Assembly: GCA_947628865.1 (NCBI GenBank)
Contig: CANRBN010000002.1
Span: 1 to 36,903, forward strand
Length of the DNA stretch: 36,903 nt
Direction: 5' to 3'
From: an uncultured Gemmiger sp.
Lineage (GTDB): Bacteria > Bacillota > Clostridia > Oscillospirales > Ruminococcaceae
Position numbers and translations under genes: made by a program. The notes beneath the pieces were generated by a model. It had not been told where the DNA came from, searched no databases, and was given only the letters and a program-made list of their open reading frames with translations. Shown here in pieces: positions 9,304 to 19,289 of the stretch (position 1 is its first letter; each line of letters opens with the position of its first letter).

Positions 9304-10047
9304 ATGTTTTTAAAAGCGCTCTGGCGCAGCATCCGCGCCGAGGATTCAAAGCTGCGCGGCGCCCGCGTGTGGGCGGTGTTTTTTCTCATACCGCTGCTCT
9401 CGGCGGCGTACGGCACGTTCAGCTTTTGCTACAACAGCGCCACCGTGACGCGGGACTGGAACGGGCTGTGGGGCCAGCACACGCTGTACTATGCGCTTTT
9501 CTTTTTTGCGCCGATGGCGGCCATCTACGCCGCGTGGCTCTGGCGGCTGGAGCACCTGGGGCACAACTGGACGCTCGTTTTGAGCATGCCGGTGCCGCCG
9601 CTGTGTCTGGTTCTGGCCAAGCTGGCGGCGACGTTCAAGCTGGCGCTGTTCACCCAAATGTGGATGTGGCTGCTGTTTTTCGGCTGCGGCAAGCTGTGGG
9701 CCGGGCTGCCGGGCGTACCGCCCGCCGCCTGCCTGCTGTGGGCGCTGCGCGGGGCGGTGGCGGCGGTGCCGGTGCTGGCCTTGCAGCTGCTGCTCTCGAT
9801 GCTGTGGCGCGGCTTTGCGCCCCCGGTTTTGCTGGCGCTGCTGGGCGGTGTGGTCGGATTTTTGTTCGTCAGCAACGGATGGGGGCTGTACTGGCCGTAC
9901 GGGCTGCTCGTGCTGGGCATGAACGCCAACCAGGGCTATGACCTGCTCGCCGGGCAGGCACCGCCCTTTGCCGCCGCCTGCGCGGGCTTTACCTTCTTGT
10001 TCTGCGCGGCGGCGGGAGCCTGGCTGAAAAGACGAGACATCGCATAA
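9304..10047 (+). CDS. ABC-2 type permease, lantibiotic-immunity (LanG/MutG-like)
   Basis: Multi-TM protein of about 247 aa with the same N-terminal layout (ALWRSIRAEDSKLRGARVWAVFFLIPLLSAAYG); third gene of the cluster. Confidence 0.75.
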   Translation: MFLKALWRSIRAEDSKLRGARVWAVFFLIPLLSAAYGTFSFCYNSATVTRDWNGLWGQHTLYYALFFFAPMAAIYAAWLWRLEHLGHNWTLVLSMPVPPLCLVLAKLAATFKLALFTQMWMWLLFFGCGKLWAGLPGVPPAACLLWALRGAVAAVPVLALQLLLSMLWRGFAPPVLLALLGGVVGFLFVSNGWGLYWPYGLLVLGMNANQGYDLLAGQAPPFAAACAGFTFLFCAAAGAWLKRRDIA

Positions 10048-10050
10048 AAA

Positions 10051-10073
10051 GGGGCCGCCTGTGTGCGGCCCCT
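10051..10073. terminator. Terminator-type hairpin GGGGCCGCCTGTGTGCGGCCCCT, first of two direct copies
   Basis: GGGGCCGC-ctgtgt-GCGGCCCC follows the permease stop; 21 bp of it recur at 10298-10318. Confidence 0.7.
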
Positions 10074-10297
10074 CAGCGTGTCGAGAAACTCGACACGCTG
10101 CAAAAGAGGGACTCGGCTACGCTGGCTGCGCCAGTCCGCCTGCGCCCCTCTCTTGGACATACCCCGTCGCAAAAAATGTCGTTCTCATGCCTAAAGGCGA
10201 CTCGAACGGCATTTTTTGCTCTAGAGGTATCGACCTCGTCTGCACATGTCAGCCGAGGCCGATGGATTCAGAAAACACCTTTTTCGACAGTCTGAGA
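10074..10297 (+). repeat. Structured intergenic element, copy A (inverted relative to copy B)
   Basis: CAGCGTGTCGAGAAACTCGACACGCTGCAAAAGAGG...CACCTTTTTCGACAGTC matches the reverse complement of 20324-20544 along its whole length (about 90% identical by eye). Confidence 0.9.
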
Positions 10298-10325
10298 GGC
10301 CGCCTGTGTGCGGCCCCTTTTTTGT
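10298..10325. terminator. Second copy of the GGCCGCCTGTGTGCGGCCCCT hairpin, followed by a T-run
   Basis: Exact 21-bp direct duplicate of 10053-10073, then TTTTTTG. Confidence 0.8.
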
Positions 10326-10338
10326 ATTTGGGTGGATC

Positions 10339-11661
10339 TCAGAATGTCTCGACGCCGTCGGCGCTGACGCGCGCGTAGACGAGCGGCGGCTCGTTCGGCT
10401 TTTCGGGCCCGATGACAAGGCCCTGGCGGTAGGTCTCCTCGGCGGCGGCGAACAGCGCCGGGTCGGCGGCATGGAACGTGGCAAGGCTCTCGCCCGCCTC
10501 GACCCTGTCGCCGAGTTTTTTGTGCAGCACGATGCCGGCGGCGGGGTCGATGGCGTCCTCCTTGGTCAGGCGGCCCGCGCCCAGCAGCACGCTGGCCGAG
10601 CCGATGCGCTCGACATCGTTTTGGGTGATGTAGCCGCTTTGCCCGACCCTGAGCTCAAAGCGGTGCGGCGCCTGCGGCAGCAGGGCGGTGTTTTGCAGCG
10701 TGCGGACATCGCCGCCCTGCGCCGCAAACATCCGGCAGCATTTTTCAAACGCGGAGCCGTCCTTGAGGGTCCTCTGCGCCATGGCGCGGCAGGCAGCCAT
10801 GTCTCCCCTGCCGGCCAGCACCAGCATGTTGGCGGCCAGCTGCAGGCAGACCTCGGTCAGGTCAGCCGGGCCCTCGTTCTTGAGCACCGCCATGCTCTCG
10901 GCCACCTCGAGCGCGTTGCCGATGTTGTGGCCGAGGGGCTTGTCCATATCGGTGATGAGGGCGGCTACCCGGCGCCCGTGCGCCGTGCCGATGGCGACCA
11001 TCAGGCGGGCCAGCTCGATGGCTTCGGGCAAGGTGTGCATGAACGCGCCGCTGCCCATCGTGACGTCGAGCAGGATGGCGTCGGAGCCGGCGGCGAGCTT
11101 TTTGCTCATGATGGAGGATGCGATGAGCGGCAGGCAGCCGACGGTGGCGGTGACGTCCCGCAGGGCGTAGAGCTTTTTGTCGGCCACGGCGATGTGCCCG
11201 CTCTGGCCGATGACAGCCAGCCCGATGTCATTGACCTGCTCGAAAAACTGCTCCTGCGTCATCTCGGTGCGGGTGCCGGGGACGGCCTCCATCTTGTCGA
11301 TGGTGCCGCCGGTGTGGCCGAGGCCGCGGCCGCTCATCTTGGCGACCTTGACGCCGCACGCCGCCACGATGGGCGTGATGACGAGGGTGGTCTTGTCCCC
11401 CACGCCGCCGGTGGAGTGCTTGTCGGCCTTGACGCCCCCGATGGCGGAAAGATCGACCATATCGCCGCTGCGGGCCATGACGTCGGTGAGGGTGGCGGTC
11501 TCGTCGTCGGTCATGCCGCGCAGGTAAACGGCCATGAGCAGCGCGCTCATCTGGTAGTCCGGCACGGCGCCCGCGACGTAGCCGCCGATGGCAAATTCCA
11601 GCTCCGCGCGCGTCAGTGTGCCGCCGTCGCGCTTTTTGGCGATGATATCATACATACGCAT
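10339..11661 (-). CDS. Pyrimidine-nucleoside (thymidine) phosphorylase
   Basis: MRMYDIIAKKRDGGTLTRAEL...MSALLMAVYLRGMTDDET...KADKHSTGGVGDKTTL...MSGRGLGHTGGTIDKMEAVPG: Pdp/DeoA signature. Confidence 0.95.
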   Translation of the reverse strand: MRMYDIIAKKRDGGTLTRAELEFAIGGYVAGAVPDYQMSALLMAVYLRGMTDDETATLTDVMARSGDMVDLSAIGGVKADKHSTGGVGDKTTLVITPIVAACGVKVAKMSGRGLGHTGGTIDKMEAVPGTRTEMTQEQFFEQVNDIGLAVIGQSGHIAVADKKLYALRDVTATVGCLPLIASSIMSKKLAAGSDAILLDVTMGSGAFMHTLPEAIELARLMVAIGTAHGRRVAALITDMDKPLGHNIGNALEVAESMAVLKNEGPADLTEVCLQLAANMLVLAGRGDMAACRAMAQRTLKDGSAFEKCCRMFAAQGGDVRTLQNTALLPQAPHRFELRVGQSGYITQNDVERIGSASVLLGAGRLTKEDAIDPAAGIVLHKKLGDRVEAGESLATFHAADPALFAAAEETYRQGLVIGPEKPNEPPLVYARVSADGVETF

Positions 11662-11742
11662 AGCGTTGTCCTCCTGTAAAAGGCCGCACCGGGGCAGCCG
11701 CGCAGGCAGCCGCCCCGGTGTTTTGGATGGTGTTGCGCGATC

Positions 11743-12738
11743 TCAGCGACTGCCCTTGTCGTAGGGGATGCCCTCGGCCTTGGGGGCCTGAGAGTGCTTG
11801 GAGGTAAAGATGAGGACGAGCATGGTCACAACGTAGGGCAGCATCTGGTACAGGTTCGACACCTCGCGCAGGCCCTCGAACTTGGGCAGGAACGACAGCG
11901 AGGAGTTGTACGCCGCCACCACCTTGAACAGCGCGAAGAAGAAGGACGCGCCGAGGATGGTGAAGGGCTTCCAGTTGCCGAAGATCATCACGGCCAGCGC
12001 GAGGAAGCCGTAGCCGCCCACGTTGGAGGTAAAGCCGCTGCCCGCCGCCACCGTGTAGGCGATGCCGCCGATGCCGCCCAGGAAGCCGGAGATCAGCACG
12101 CCGGCGTAGCGCATTTTGTACACGTTGATGCCGACGGAATCCGCCGCCTGCGGGTGCTCGCCGCAGGCGCGCAGGCGCAGGCCGAACTTGGTTTTGTACA
12201 GCACCACATAGGACGCGATGAACAGCACGACGGCCACCACCGTGGTGAGGTAGAAATACTTGAAGAACAAAATGTTGAAAAAGCCCTGCGGGTTTTTGGC
12301 CTCCGGCAGGCCCAGCGTATCGCGCGTGATGCGCAGCCAGCCGGGCAGCTGGATGGTGGTCAGGCCCTCGCCCTGGATGGCCCAGGTGAGCACGACGGCA
12401 AAGGCGGGCGCGAACTGGTTGAGCGCCGTGCCGCCGATGGTCTGATCCGCTTTCAGGTTGATGGCGGCGAAGCCCAGCAGCAGCGAGAACAGCATGCCGA
12501 CGAGCCCCGCTACGAGGATGGCGACGAACATGGCCAGCTGCGGCGCGCCGGCGCCGAAGCCGGACTTGTCAAACGCCTGCAGCGTGAAGCTGGCGGCAAG
12601 CGCGCCGATGATCATCATGCCCTCCAGCGCGATGTTGATCACGCCGGAGCGCTCGGAAAACATGCCGCCCAGCGCTACCAGCAGCAGCGGCACGGCGAAG
12701 ATCACCGTCAGGCTCAAAACATTGGCCAGGATGGTCAT
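11743..12738 (-). CDS. Nucleoside ABC transporter permease (NupQ/YufQ-like)
   Basis: BPD_transp_2-type multi-TM protein ([26 protein letters not shown]...); third transport gene of the operon. Confidence 0.88.
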   Translation of the reverse strand: MTILANVLSLTVIFAVPLLLVALGGMFSERSGVINIALEGMMIIGALAASFTLQAFDKSGFGAGAPQLAMFVAILVAGLVGMLFSLLLGFAAINLKADQTIGGTALNQFAPAFAVVLTWAIQGEGLTTIQLPGWLRITRDTLGLPEAKNPQGFFNILFFKYFYLTTVVAVVLFIASYVVLYKTKFGLRLRACGEHPQAADSVGINVYKMRYAGVLISGFLGGIGGIAYTVAAGSGFTSNVGGYGFLALAVMIFGNWKPFTILGASFFFALFKVVAAYNSSLSFLPKFEGLREVSNLYQMLPYVVTMLVLIFTSKHSQAPKAEGIPYDKGSR

Positions 12739-13853
12739 TTGGCGGCGCCCCCTTTCGTTTTTTCATTGCGGTGCGCCAGCAGGCGGGAGATGACCCCGCG
12801 CATGAGCAGCGAGAACGCCGACAGATAGATGATGACCGAGATGACGATGTTGATGGTCTCGGCGGAGAAGGTGGGCTGCATGGCGGAGCCGCCGGTCTGG
12901 ATGTAGCTGATGAACAGCGCGCTGAAGATGGTGCCGATGGGGTTGGAGTTGGCGAGCAGCGCCACCGGGATGCCGTTGAAGCCCATCGCCAGGATGTTTT
13001 TGAGCATGACGTACTGCACGGTGCCGGCCAGATAGCTGATGCCGCCGCCAAGGCCCGACAGCGCGCCGGCGATGACCATCGAAAGCACGATGCTGCGCTT
13101 GGCGTTGATGCCTGCGTACTGCGAGGCGTCGCGGTTGAAGCCGCAGGCCTTGAGCTCATAGCCGAACGTGGTCTTTTGCAGGATCACCCAGACGAGCACG
13201 GCGAACAGGATGCTGATGAAGATGCCGATGTTGATCCAGGTGGAGCCGGCGAACAGCTTGTCCAGCCCCGCCTTGGGCAGCAGCGCGCCGGGATTGGCGG
13301 CGGAGAGCGCCGCCGTGCGGTCGTTGCTGGAGCCGCCCCAGGAGCCGGCCAGCATATCGGGGGTGTTGGCGCACATCAGGTTGACGAAATAGACGCCGAT
13401 CCAGTTGAACATGATGGCGGTGATGACCTCGTTGACGTTGAACAGCGCCTTGAACAGGCCCGGGAACACGCCCCAGATGGCGCCGCCCAGCATGGAGGCC
13501 AGCAGGCACACATACCAGGGCATCTGGAAGTGGATGCCGCACAAAAGCGCGAAGAACATGCCCATCGTGTACTGCCCGGAGGCCCCGATGTTGAACAGGC
13601 CCGTCTTGAAAGCGAAGCCGACCGAGAGGCCGCACAGCATCAGCGGCGCCGCCTGATACAGCACCTTGGCGAGCTGGTCAAGGTTGCGCACGCCCGCCGT
13701 GAGCATGGTGCCCATGCCCGATACCGCCGCGCCCGCGTTGAGGATGAGCAGCAGCAGGAATCCCAGCAGCAGGCCGACCACGATGGAAATGAGGCTGGCC
13801 AGCACGCCGGCTACAGCCGGGCTGCTCCAGAAGGATGTCTTTTTGTCTTTCAT
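12735..13853 (-). CDS. Nucleoside ABC transporter permease (NupP/YufP-like)
   Basis: Multi-[32 protein letters not shown] motif; overlaps the next gene by 4 nt. Confidence 0.88.
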   Translation of the reverse strand: MKDKKTSFWSSPAVAGVLASLISIVVGLLLGFLLLLILNAGAAVSGMGTMLTAGVRNLDQLAKVLYQAAPLMLCGLSVGFAFKTGLFNIGASGQYTMGMFFALLCGIHFQMPWYVCLLASMLGGAIWGVFPGLFKALFNVNEVITAIMFNWIGVYFVNLMCANTPDMLAGSWGGSSNDRTAALSAANPGALLPKAGLDKLFAGSTWINIGIFISILFAVLVWVILQKTTFGYELKACGFNRDASQYAGINAKRSIVLSMVIAGALSGLGGGISYLAGTVQYVMLKNILAMGFNGIPVALLANSNPIGTIFSALFISYIQTGGSAMQPTFSAETINIVISVIIYLSAFSLLMRGVISRLLAHRNEKTKGGAAK

Positions 13854-15427
13854 GCCTGTGCCTCCCCTTGCCGTTTGCCGCCGGCCATGTACAGGCCGAG
13901 CTCCTGCACGGTGGTGGCCTTGGGATCCAGCTCGCCGACGATCTCGCCCTCATACATGACGAGGATGCGGTCGGAGAGGTTCATCACCTCGTCGAGCTCA
14001 AGGCTGATGAGCAGCACGGCCTTGCCGGCGTCCCGCTCGGCCACGATCCGGCTGTGGATGTATTCGATGGCACCGACGTCCAGCCCGCGCGTGGGCTGCA
14101 CGGCGATGAGCAGCTCGGGGTCCTTGTCGATCTCGCGCGCGATGATGGCTTTCTGCTGGTTGCCGCCGGACATCGAGCGCGCGATGGTATCGGCGCCCTG
14201 GCCGCTGCGCACGTCATACTGCCCGATCAGGCGCTCGGCATAGGTGCGCACGGCGCCCGCCTTGATGATGCCGCCCCGCTGGAACTCCGGCTGCCAGTAG
14301 CGCTGCAGCACGAGATTGTCGGCCAGCGTGTAATCCAGCACAAGGCCGTGCTTGTGGCGATCCTCGGGGATGTGGCTCATGCCGGCCTTGGAGCGCTCGC
14401 GGATGGGGGCCTGCGTGATATCCTGCCCCTTGAGCGTGACCTTGCCGGCTGTCGGCTTTTCCAGCCCCGTCAGGCCGAAGACCAGCTCGCTCTGGCCGTT
14501 GCCCTCGATGCCGGCCATGCAGACGATCTCGCCCGCGCGCACCTCAAAGGAGACGCCCTTGACGGCGTCGTTTTTGTGGCGCTTGCTGGGCACGCGCAGG
14601 CCCTCGACCTTGAGCACGACCTCGCCGGGCTCCGAGGGCTTTTTGTCGACCGCGAACTGCACGTCGCGCCCGACCATCATGCGGGAGAGCTCCTCCTTGG
14701 TGGTGGCGGCGATATCCACGGTGCCGATGCCCTTGCCCTTGCGCAGCACGGTGCAGCGGTCAGCCACGGCCATGATCTCGCCCAGCTTGTGGGTGATGAA
14801 CAGGATGCTCTTGCCCTCGGCCTTGAAGCCGCGCATGATGCCCATCAGCTCGTCGATCTCCTGCGGGGTGAGCACGGCGGTCGGCTCGTCGAAAATGAGG
14901 ATCTCATTGTCACGGTAGAGCATTTTGAGGATCTCGACGCGCTGCTGCATGCCCACCGAGATATCGCTGACCAGCGCGTCCGGGTCGACGCGCAGGCCGT
15001 ACCGCTCCGAGAGCTCCATGACCTTTTTGCGCGCCTCGGCCCGCTGCAAAATGCCGTGGCGGGTGTCCTCCACGCCGAGGATGATGTTGTCGAGCACGGT
15101 AAAGCATTCCACCAGCTTGAAGTGCTGGTGCACCATGCCGATGCCCAGGCGGTTGGCGTCGTTGGGGTCGCGGATCTCGACCTCTTTGCCGTCCTTTTTG
15201 ATGACGCCCTGCTCCGCCTGATACAGGCCGAACAGCACGCTCATCAGGGTGGACTTGCCGGCGCCGTTCTCGCCCAGCAGGGCGTGTACCTCGCCGCGGC
15301 GCAGCTGCAGCGTGACGTCGTCGTTGGCCTTGATGCCGGGGAATTCCTTGGTGATGTGCAGCATCTCGATGACGAAATCTTCTGCCAATGGCTCCACTTC
15401 CTTTCCGTTCATGGTATTTGAGAACAT
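13850..15427 (-). CDS. Nucleoside ABC transporter ATP-binding protein (two ABC domains, NupO/YufO-like)
   Basis: Two ABC cassettes: [20 protein letters not shown]...[15 protein letters not shown] and a second with IEGNGQSE...[16 protein letters not shown]. Confidence 0.92.
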   Translation of the reverse strand: MFSNTMNGKEVEPLAEDFVIEMLHITKEFPGIKANDDVTLQLRRGEVHALLGENGAGKSTLMSVLFGLYQAEQGVIKKDGKEVEIRDPNDANRLGIGMVHQHFKLVECFTVLDNIILGVEDTRHGILQRAEARKKVMELSERYGLRVDPDALVSDISVGMQQRVEILKMLYRDNEILIFDEPTAVLTPQEIDELMGIMRGFKAEGKSILFITHKLGEIMAVADRCTVLRKGKGIGTVDIAATTKEELSRMMVGRDVQFAVDKKPSEPGEVVLKVEGLRVPSKRHKNDAVKGVSFEVRAGEIVCMAGIEGNGQSELVFGLTGLEKPTAGKVTLKGQDITQAPIRERSKAGMSHIPEDRHKHGLVLDYTLADNLVLQRYWQPEFQRGGIIKAGAVRTYAERLIGQYDVRSGQGADTIARSMSGGNQQKAIIAREIDKDPELLIAVQPTRGLDVGAIEYIHSRIVAERDAGKAVLLISLELDEVMNLSDRILVMYEGEIVGELDPKATTVQELGLYMAGGKRQGEAQA

Positions 15428-15501
15428 TATACCGGAAAGCGCAGAAAATCACAAGAGATTGTACTCTGTTTGTAAAATTTTTGTTGCTTTGCCACGTAAA
15501 A

Positions 15502-15527
15502 GCGCCCCCGGCCGGGGCCGGGGGCGC
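15502..15527 (-). terminator. Intra-operon hairpin between BMP lipoprotein and ATPase genes
   Basis: GCGCCCCCGGC-CGGG-GCCGGGGGCGC perfect 11-bp stem, TTTTAC downstream on the minus strand. Confidence 0.7.
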
Positions 15528-15538
15528 AGGGGTGCTGC

Positions 15539-16684
15539 TTACTGGTAATCGACGTTGATGTTGCTGAATTCGAGATGGACGGAGGAATCGGAGGTATCGT
15601 CGACCGTCAGGTCGCCGCTGGCCAGCGCCTCGAGCATCTCGTCATAAACGTGGGAGGTGAAGTTCACGAACTGGCTGGAGCCCATCGCCAGGCCGACGGC
15701 GTCCTCGGCCGCGCCGAGCTTTGTCTCCTTGCCGCTGTAGGTCTCGCTGAGCTTCCAATCGTTGGCGACGGTGTCGGCCAGCACCCGCTTGACGGAGCCG
15801 GTCAGATCCTTCATCGCGGAGGTGATGATGCGCGGGCTCAGGCCGGACTGGTCGACGTCGACGCCGATGACCTTGCCGTCGTTGGCGTCAGCAGCCGGCA
15901 GGCAGGAGTTGACGATGCTGCCGCCGCAGGAGAACACGACCTCCGTGCCTTCCATATACCAGCCGTCCATCTTGGTCTGGATCTCATCGGTGGGGGTGAA
16001 GGACTGGGAGTACCAGTACTTGACGTTGACGTCGTTCACGCCCATGGCAGCCGCGGCCGCGTCGGCGCCCTGCAGGAAGCCGTAGCCGTAACGCACGACG
16101 GCGGGCACGTCGATGCCGCCCAGGAAGCCGAGCTCCTTGTAGCCGTCGGCCACAGCGGCGTAGCCGGCCAGATAGCCGACCTGCTCCTCTTTATAGGTGA
16201 TCAGCGCGGTGTTGGCGGCGGGCTCGGGGATATCGCCCAGGCTGACGTCGATGGCGACGAACTGCACATCGGGATATTTGGCCTGGCCCTCGGTGACGGC
16301 GGCGGCCACCAGGAAGCCGGGCATGACGATGATCTTGGCACCGTCGGCGACAGCGTTGTCGATCTGCTCGATGCGGGCGGCGTCAGAGTCCTCGGTGGGG
16401 CGGTAGTAGTTGGCGTTCAGGCCGTTCTCGGCACAGTATTCCTGCACGCCGACCCAGGTGAACTGGTTGAAGGACTGGTCGTCGATGTTGCCGACATCGG
16501 TCACCATCGCGATATCGGTGGCCTTGGCATCGGTACCGGTCGCGGCATCGGCGCCGTCCGCGCCGACCTGCACGGGCGTGGAATTGGCGTTGGCGCCCGC
16601 ATTGTCAGCGGAGCCGCTGCCGCCGCAGGCGGCCAGAGACAGGGCCATCGCCGCGGCCAGCACCAAAGAAAGGTACTTTTTCAT
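15539..16684 (-). CDS. BMP-family ABC transporter substrate-binding lipoprotein
   Basis: Lipobox MKKYLSLVLAAAMALSLAACGG; IAMVTDVGNIDDQSFNQFTWVGVQEY motif of Bmp/Med proteins. Confidence 0.93.
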   Translation of the reverse strand: MKKYLSLVLAAAMALSLAACGGSGSADNAGANANSTPVQVGADGADAATGTDAKATDIAMVTDVGNIDDQSFNQFTWVGVQEYCAENGLNANYYRPTEDSDAARIEQIDNAVADGAKIIVMPGFLVAAAVTEGQAKYPDVQFVAIDVSLGDIPEPAANTALITYKEEQVGYLAGYAAVADGYKELGFLGGIDVPAVVRYGYGFLQGADAAAAAMGVNDVNVKYWYSQSFTPTDEIQTKMDGWYMEGTEVVFSCGGSIVNSCLPAADANDGKVIGVDVDQSGLSPRIITSAMKDLTGSVKRVLADTVANDWKLSETYSGKETKLGAAEDAVGLAMGSSQFVNFTSHVYDEMLEALASGDLTVDDTSDSSVHLEFSNINVDYQ

Positions 16685-16741
16685 GTCTTTTCTCCTTTTT
16701 TACATAGATATAGTGGTCGTCCCCCATATAGGGACATAACA

Positions 16742-16770
16742 ATTATAACGGGCGGCGGAGCGATTTGCAA
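16742..16770 (-). promoter_or_regulatory. Promoter for the BMP lipoprotein gene (TTGCAA-N17-TATAAT)
   Basis: Reverse strand: TTGCAA 16770-16765, 17-nt spacer, TATAAT 16747-16742. Confidence 0.75.
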
Positions 16771-16811
16771 TGTACAAATGCAACAAAACTCGTTACAAAA
16801 GCATAACAAAT

Positions 16812-16836
16812 CCCGCCGATACGGCATATCGGCGGG
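16812..16836 (-). terminator. Hairpin after the second BMP lipoprotein gene
   Basis: CCCGCCGATA-cggca-TATCGGCGGG, followed on the minus strand by ATTTGTT. Confidence 0.65.
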
Positions 16837-16855
16837 AGAAGTGCTGCCAAGGATG

Positions 16856-18052
16856 TCAGTTTTGCGGCTCCACCGTGACGTTCACGGTGGGCGGGAGATC
16901 CCCGCTGTCGGAGTATGCCTCCACCTGCACGGCGCCGGTGCGCAGGCCGTCGTACAGGGCGGCGTAGGCGTCGGTGCCGAACGCGGCAAAGCGCCAGTCG
17001 CTCGTGGGCAGGGCGACGGCCTCCTCCAGCGCGCCGACGCGCAGCATCCTGCCCGCGGTGTCCTCGCCCCAGGCGCCGCCGGCGGCAAAAAAGGCGTAGA
17101 GCTTGGCCTGCACGACGGCGCTGTAGCGGTTGGCCGCCGAGGTGAGCAGCGCCGAGCCCTGCACGCCGTGATCCCAGCCGACACCGATCACGCGGCCCGT
17201 GCCGGCGCTCTGGGTGGCGGCGATGCAGCTCTGCTCCAGGTCGCCGCCGGCGGCCAGGATGAGCTCGGTGCCGTCGGTGTACCAGCCGCTCATGCGGGCG
17301 GTCAGGTCGTCGGTGGCATGGGGCAGGCCGCTGTACCACGTCTTGACCGTGACCTGCACGCCCTGCCGAGCGGCGGCTGCCTCGGCGCCCTGCACAAAGC
17401 CGGTGCAGTAGCGCACGATGTCCGGCATGGTGGCGCCGCCCAGAAAGCCCAGACGGGTATACCCCTCCATGACGGCTGCATAGCCGGCCAGATACGCGGC
17501 CTGCTCGGTGCGGAACAGCACGCTGTGCACGTTGGGGGTGACGGTATAATCGCTGTAATCCTCGCTGTGCGGCTCGGCGTCCAGCAGCAGATAGCCCACG
17601 GTCGGGTACTGCTCCTCGATCTCGTGCAGGGCCACGGCCATCTCGTCGCCGGCGCAGACGACCACGCTGGCCCCGCACTGCGAGGCCTCCTCGAGCGCCG
17701 CCTGCGTGGCCTGCGTGCCCTCCATCTCCGCGGTGTAGGCCTGCAGGGTATAGCCAAACGTATCGGCAAAGGCCTGCATGCCGCGCCGGATGGCCAGCGT
17801 GCGTCCGCTTTCGGCCTCGTCAGCCGGCAGGGCGAGCGCGATGGGCATGCCGCCGCCGTTGACCATGGCCGCGGCGGCATCGTTCGCCGGGGCGGTGAAC
17901 ACATAGACGCTGTCGTCGACCGGGGCGGGCGGCACCGCAGCCTCGCCGTTGGAGGCGGCGTCGCTTTGCGCCTGGCCGCAGCCGGCGAGCAGCGCCAGCG
18001 CGGCCAGGAGCAGCGGCAGGCGTTTGGGTTTGTGCAGGGTGGGGCTGTGCAT
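16856..18052 (-). CDS. Second BMP-like substrate-binding lipoprotein (paralogue)
   Basis: MHSPTLHKPKRLPLLLAALALLAGCGQ lipobox; EQAAYLAGYAAVMEGYTRLGFLGGATMPDIVRYCTGFVQGAEAAAA aligns with the first lipoprotein. Start corrected to 18052; the ORF-track extension to 18361 overlaps cdd. Confidence 0.87.
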   Translation of the reverse strand: MHSPTLHKPKRLPLLLAALALLAGCGQAQSDAASNGEAAVPPAPVDDSVYVFTAPANDAAAAMVNGGGMPIALALPADEAESGRTLAIRRGMQAFADTFGYTLQAYTAEMEGTQATQAALEEASQCGASVVVCAGDEMAVALHEIEEQYPTVGYLLLDAEPHSEDYSDYTVTPNVHSVLFRTEQAAYLAGYAAVMEGYTRLGFLGGATMPDIVRYCTGFVQGAEAAAARQGVQVTVKTWYSGLPHATDDLTARMSGWYTDGTELILAAGGDLEQSCIAATQSAGTGRVIGVGWDHGVQGSALLTSAANRYSAVVQAKLYAFFAAGGAWGEDTAGRMLRVGALEEAVALPTSDWRFAAFGTDAYAALYDGLRTGAVQVEAYSDSGDLPPTVNVTVEPQN

Positions 18053-18068
18053 GGGCAGGCAGGCTCCT

Positions 18069-18512
18069 TTATGCTTGCGGCGCGCTCTGCGCGGGATCCA
18101 GATTGGACGGCCCGAAGCCATAGGGCAGCAGCGCGCCGAGGGTGGTGACGAGGTAATCGTCCTCGGCCTTGGCAAGGATGACGGTGAGCGTGGGGCCGCA
18201 GAACTCATACAGCGCCTGCCGGCAGATGCCGCAGGGCGCGGTGACGAGCTCATTTTTGCGGCCATCCAGGCTGCCGACGATGGCGATGGCGTCAAATTCG
18301 CGCACGCCCTCGCTGACGGCCTTGAACAGCGCCGTGCGCTCGGCGCAGTTGGTGGGGCCAAGGGCCGCGTTCTCGATGTTGCAGCCGCCGTACACGCGCC
18401 CGTTCATGGCGCGCAGCGCCGCCCCGACTTTAAAATCCGAGTAGGGCGCGTAGGCAAAGCCGCGGGCCGCAAAGGCGGCGCGGATGAGGGCGGTGATCTC
18501 CTGTTCGGTCAT
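18069..18512 (-). CDS. cdd: Cytidine deaminase
   Basis: YAPYSDFKVGAALRA...GCNIENAALGPTNCAERTA...APCGICRQALYEF: zinc-binding motifs. Confidence 0.95.
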   Translation of the reverse strand: MTEQEITALIRAAFAARGFAYAPYSDFKVGAALRAMNGRVYGGCNIENAALGPTNCAERTALFKAVSEGVREFDAIAIVGSLDGRKNELVTAPCGICRQALYEFCGPTLTVILAKAEDDYLVTTLGALLPYGFGPSNLDPAQSAPQA

Positions 18513-18522
18513 GGCGGCGCCC

Positions 18523-19242
18523 TCACTGCACGGCGCCCAGCGCCACGCGCATCATGGCGGTGAAGCTGGTCTGGCGCTGCTCGGCGGTGGTGATCTCGGG
18601 CGAGACGAAGCTGTCCGAGATGGTCAGCAGGCAGGCGGCGTTTTTGCCGAGCACCCTGGCGTTGTGGAAGAGCGCAAAGCTCTCCATCTCGACGGCAAGG
18701 CAGCCTTTCTCGTCGCGCAGCGCCTCCCAGTAGGCGGGCTTCGCGTCGCTGGGCTGGCGGTAGAACACATCGCCCGAGTGGATGACGCCCTCGAGCATCG
18801 GGATGCCCTGCCTGGCGGCGCTTTGCCGCAGCGCGGCGTTGAGAGCCTCGCTCGGGTACTGGATGTCGGCGGTATCGCCGGACTGGACGAACGCGTAGCT
18901 GCTCTCGGAATAGGCGCCGGTGGCGAGCACGACGTCAAAGATCTTCGCCTTGGGGGTGTAGGAGCCGGCGGAGCCGATACGGATGATGCTCTCGACCCCG
19001 TACTGGCTGAACAGCTCATAGGAATAGATGCCGATGGACGGCATGCCCATGCCGCTGCCCATCACGCTGACGGGGCGGCCCTCATAGGTGCCGGTGTAGC
19101 CGAGCATGCCGCGCACGTCGGTGACAAGGCGCGGGGCCTCCAAAAAGGTCTCGGCGATGAACCTGGCGCGCAGCGGGTCGCCGGGCATGAGAACGGTCTT
19201 GGCGAAATCGCCGGGGTTGGCACGGTTGTGGGGGGTAGACAT
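18523..19242 (-). CDS. deoD: Purine-nucleoside phosphorylase (DeoD type)
   Basis: MSTPHNRANPGDFAKTVLMPGDPLRARFIAETFLE...VMGSGMGMPSIGIYSYELF...SIIRIGSAG. Confidence 0.95.
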   Translation of the reverse strand: MSTPHNRANPGDFAKTVLMPGDPLRARFIAETFLEAPRLVTDVRGMLGYTGTYEGRPVSVMGSGMGMPSIGIYSYELFSQYGVESIIRIGSAGSYTPKAKIFDVVLATGAYSESSYAFVQSGDTADIQYPSEALNAALRQSAARQGIPMLEGVIHSGDVFYRQPSDAKPAYWEALRDEKGCLAVEMESFALFHNARVLGKNAACLLTISDSFVSPEITTAEQRQTSFTAMMRVALGAVQ

Positions 19243-19289
19243 GGCGGCACACTCCTTTATGATCTGTTGTTCGCGCGGGATCTGCCTCC

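Noticed and set aside
10246-15421. Large plus-strand ORFs (10246-11679, 11794-12828, 12771-14243, 13835-15421)
   Set aside because: Antisense to the phosphorylase and the nucleoside ABC genes, which have clear motifs on the minus strand.
15575-18148. 857-aa ORF on the plus strand
   Set aside because: Fully antisense to the two BMP lipoprotein genes; no family motifs, GC-shadow ORF.
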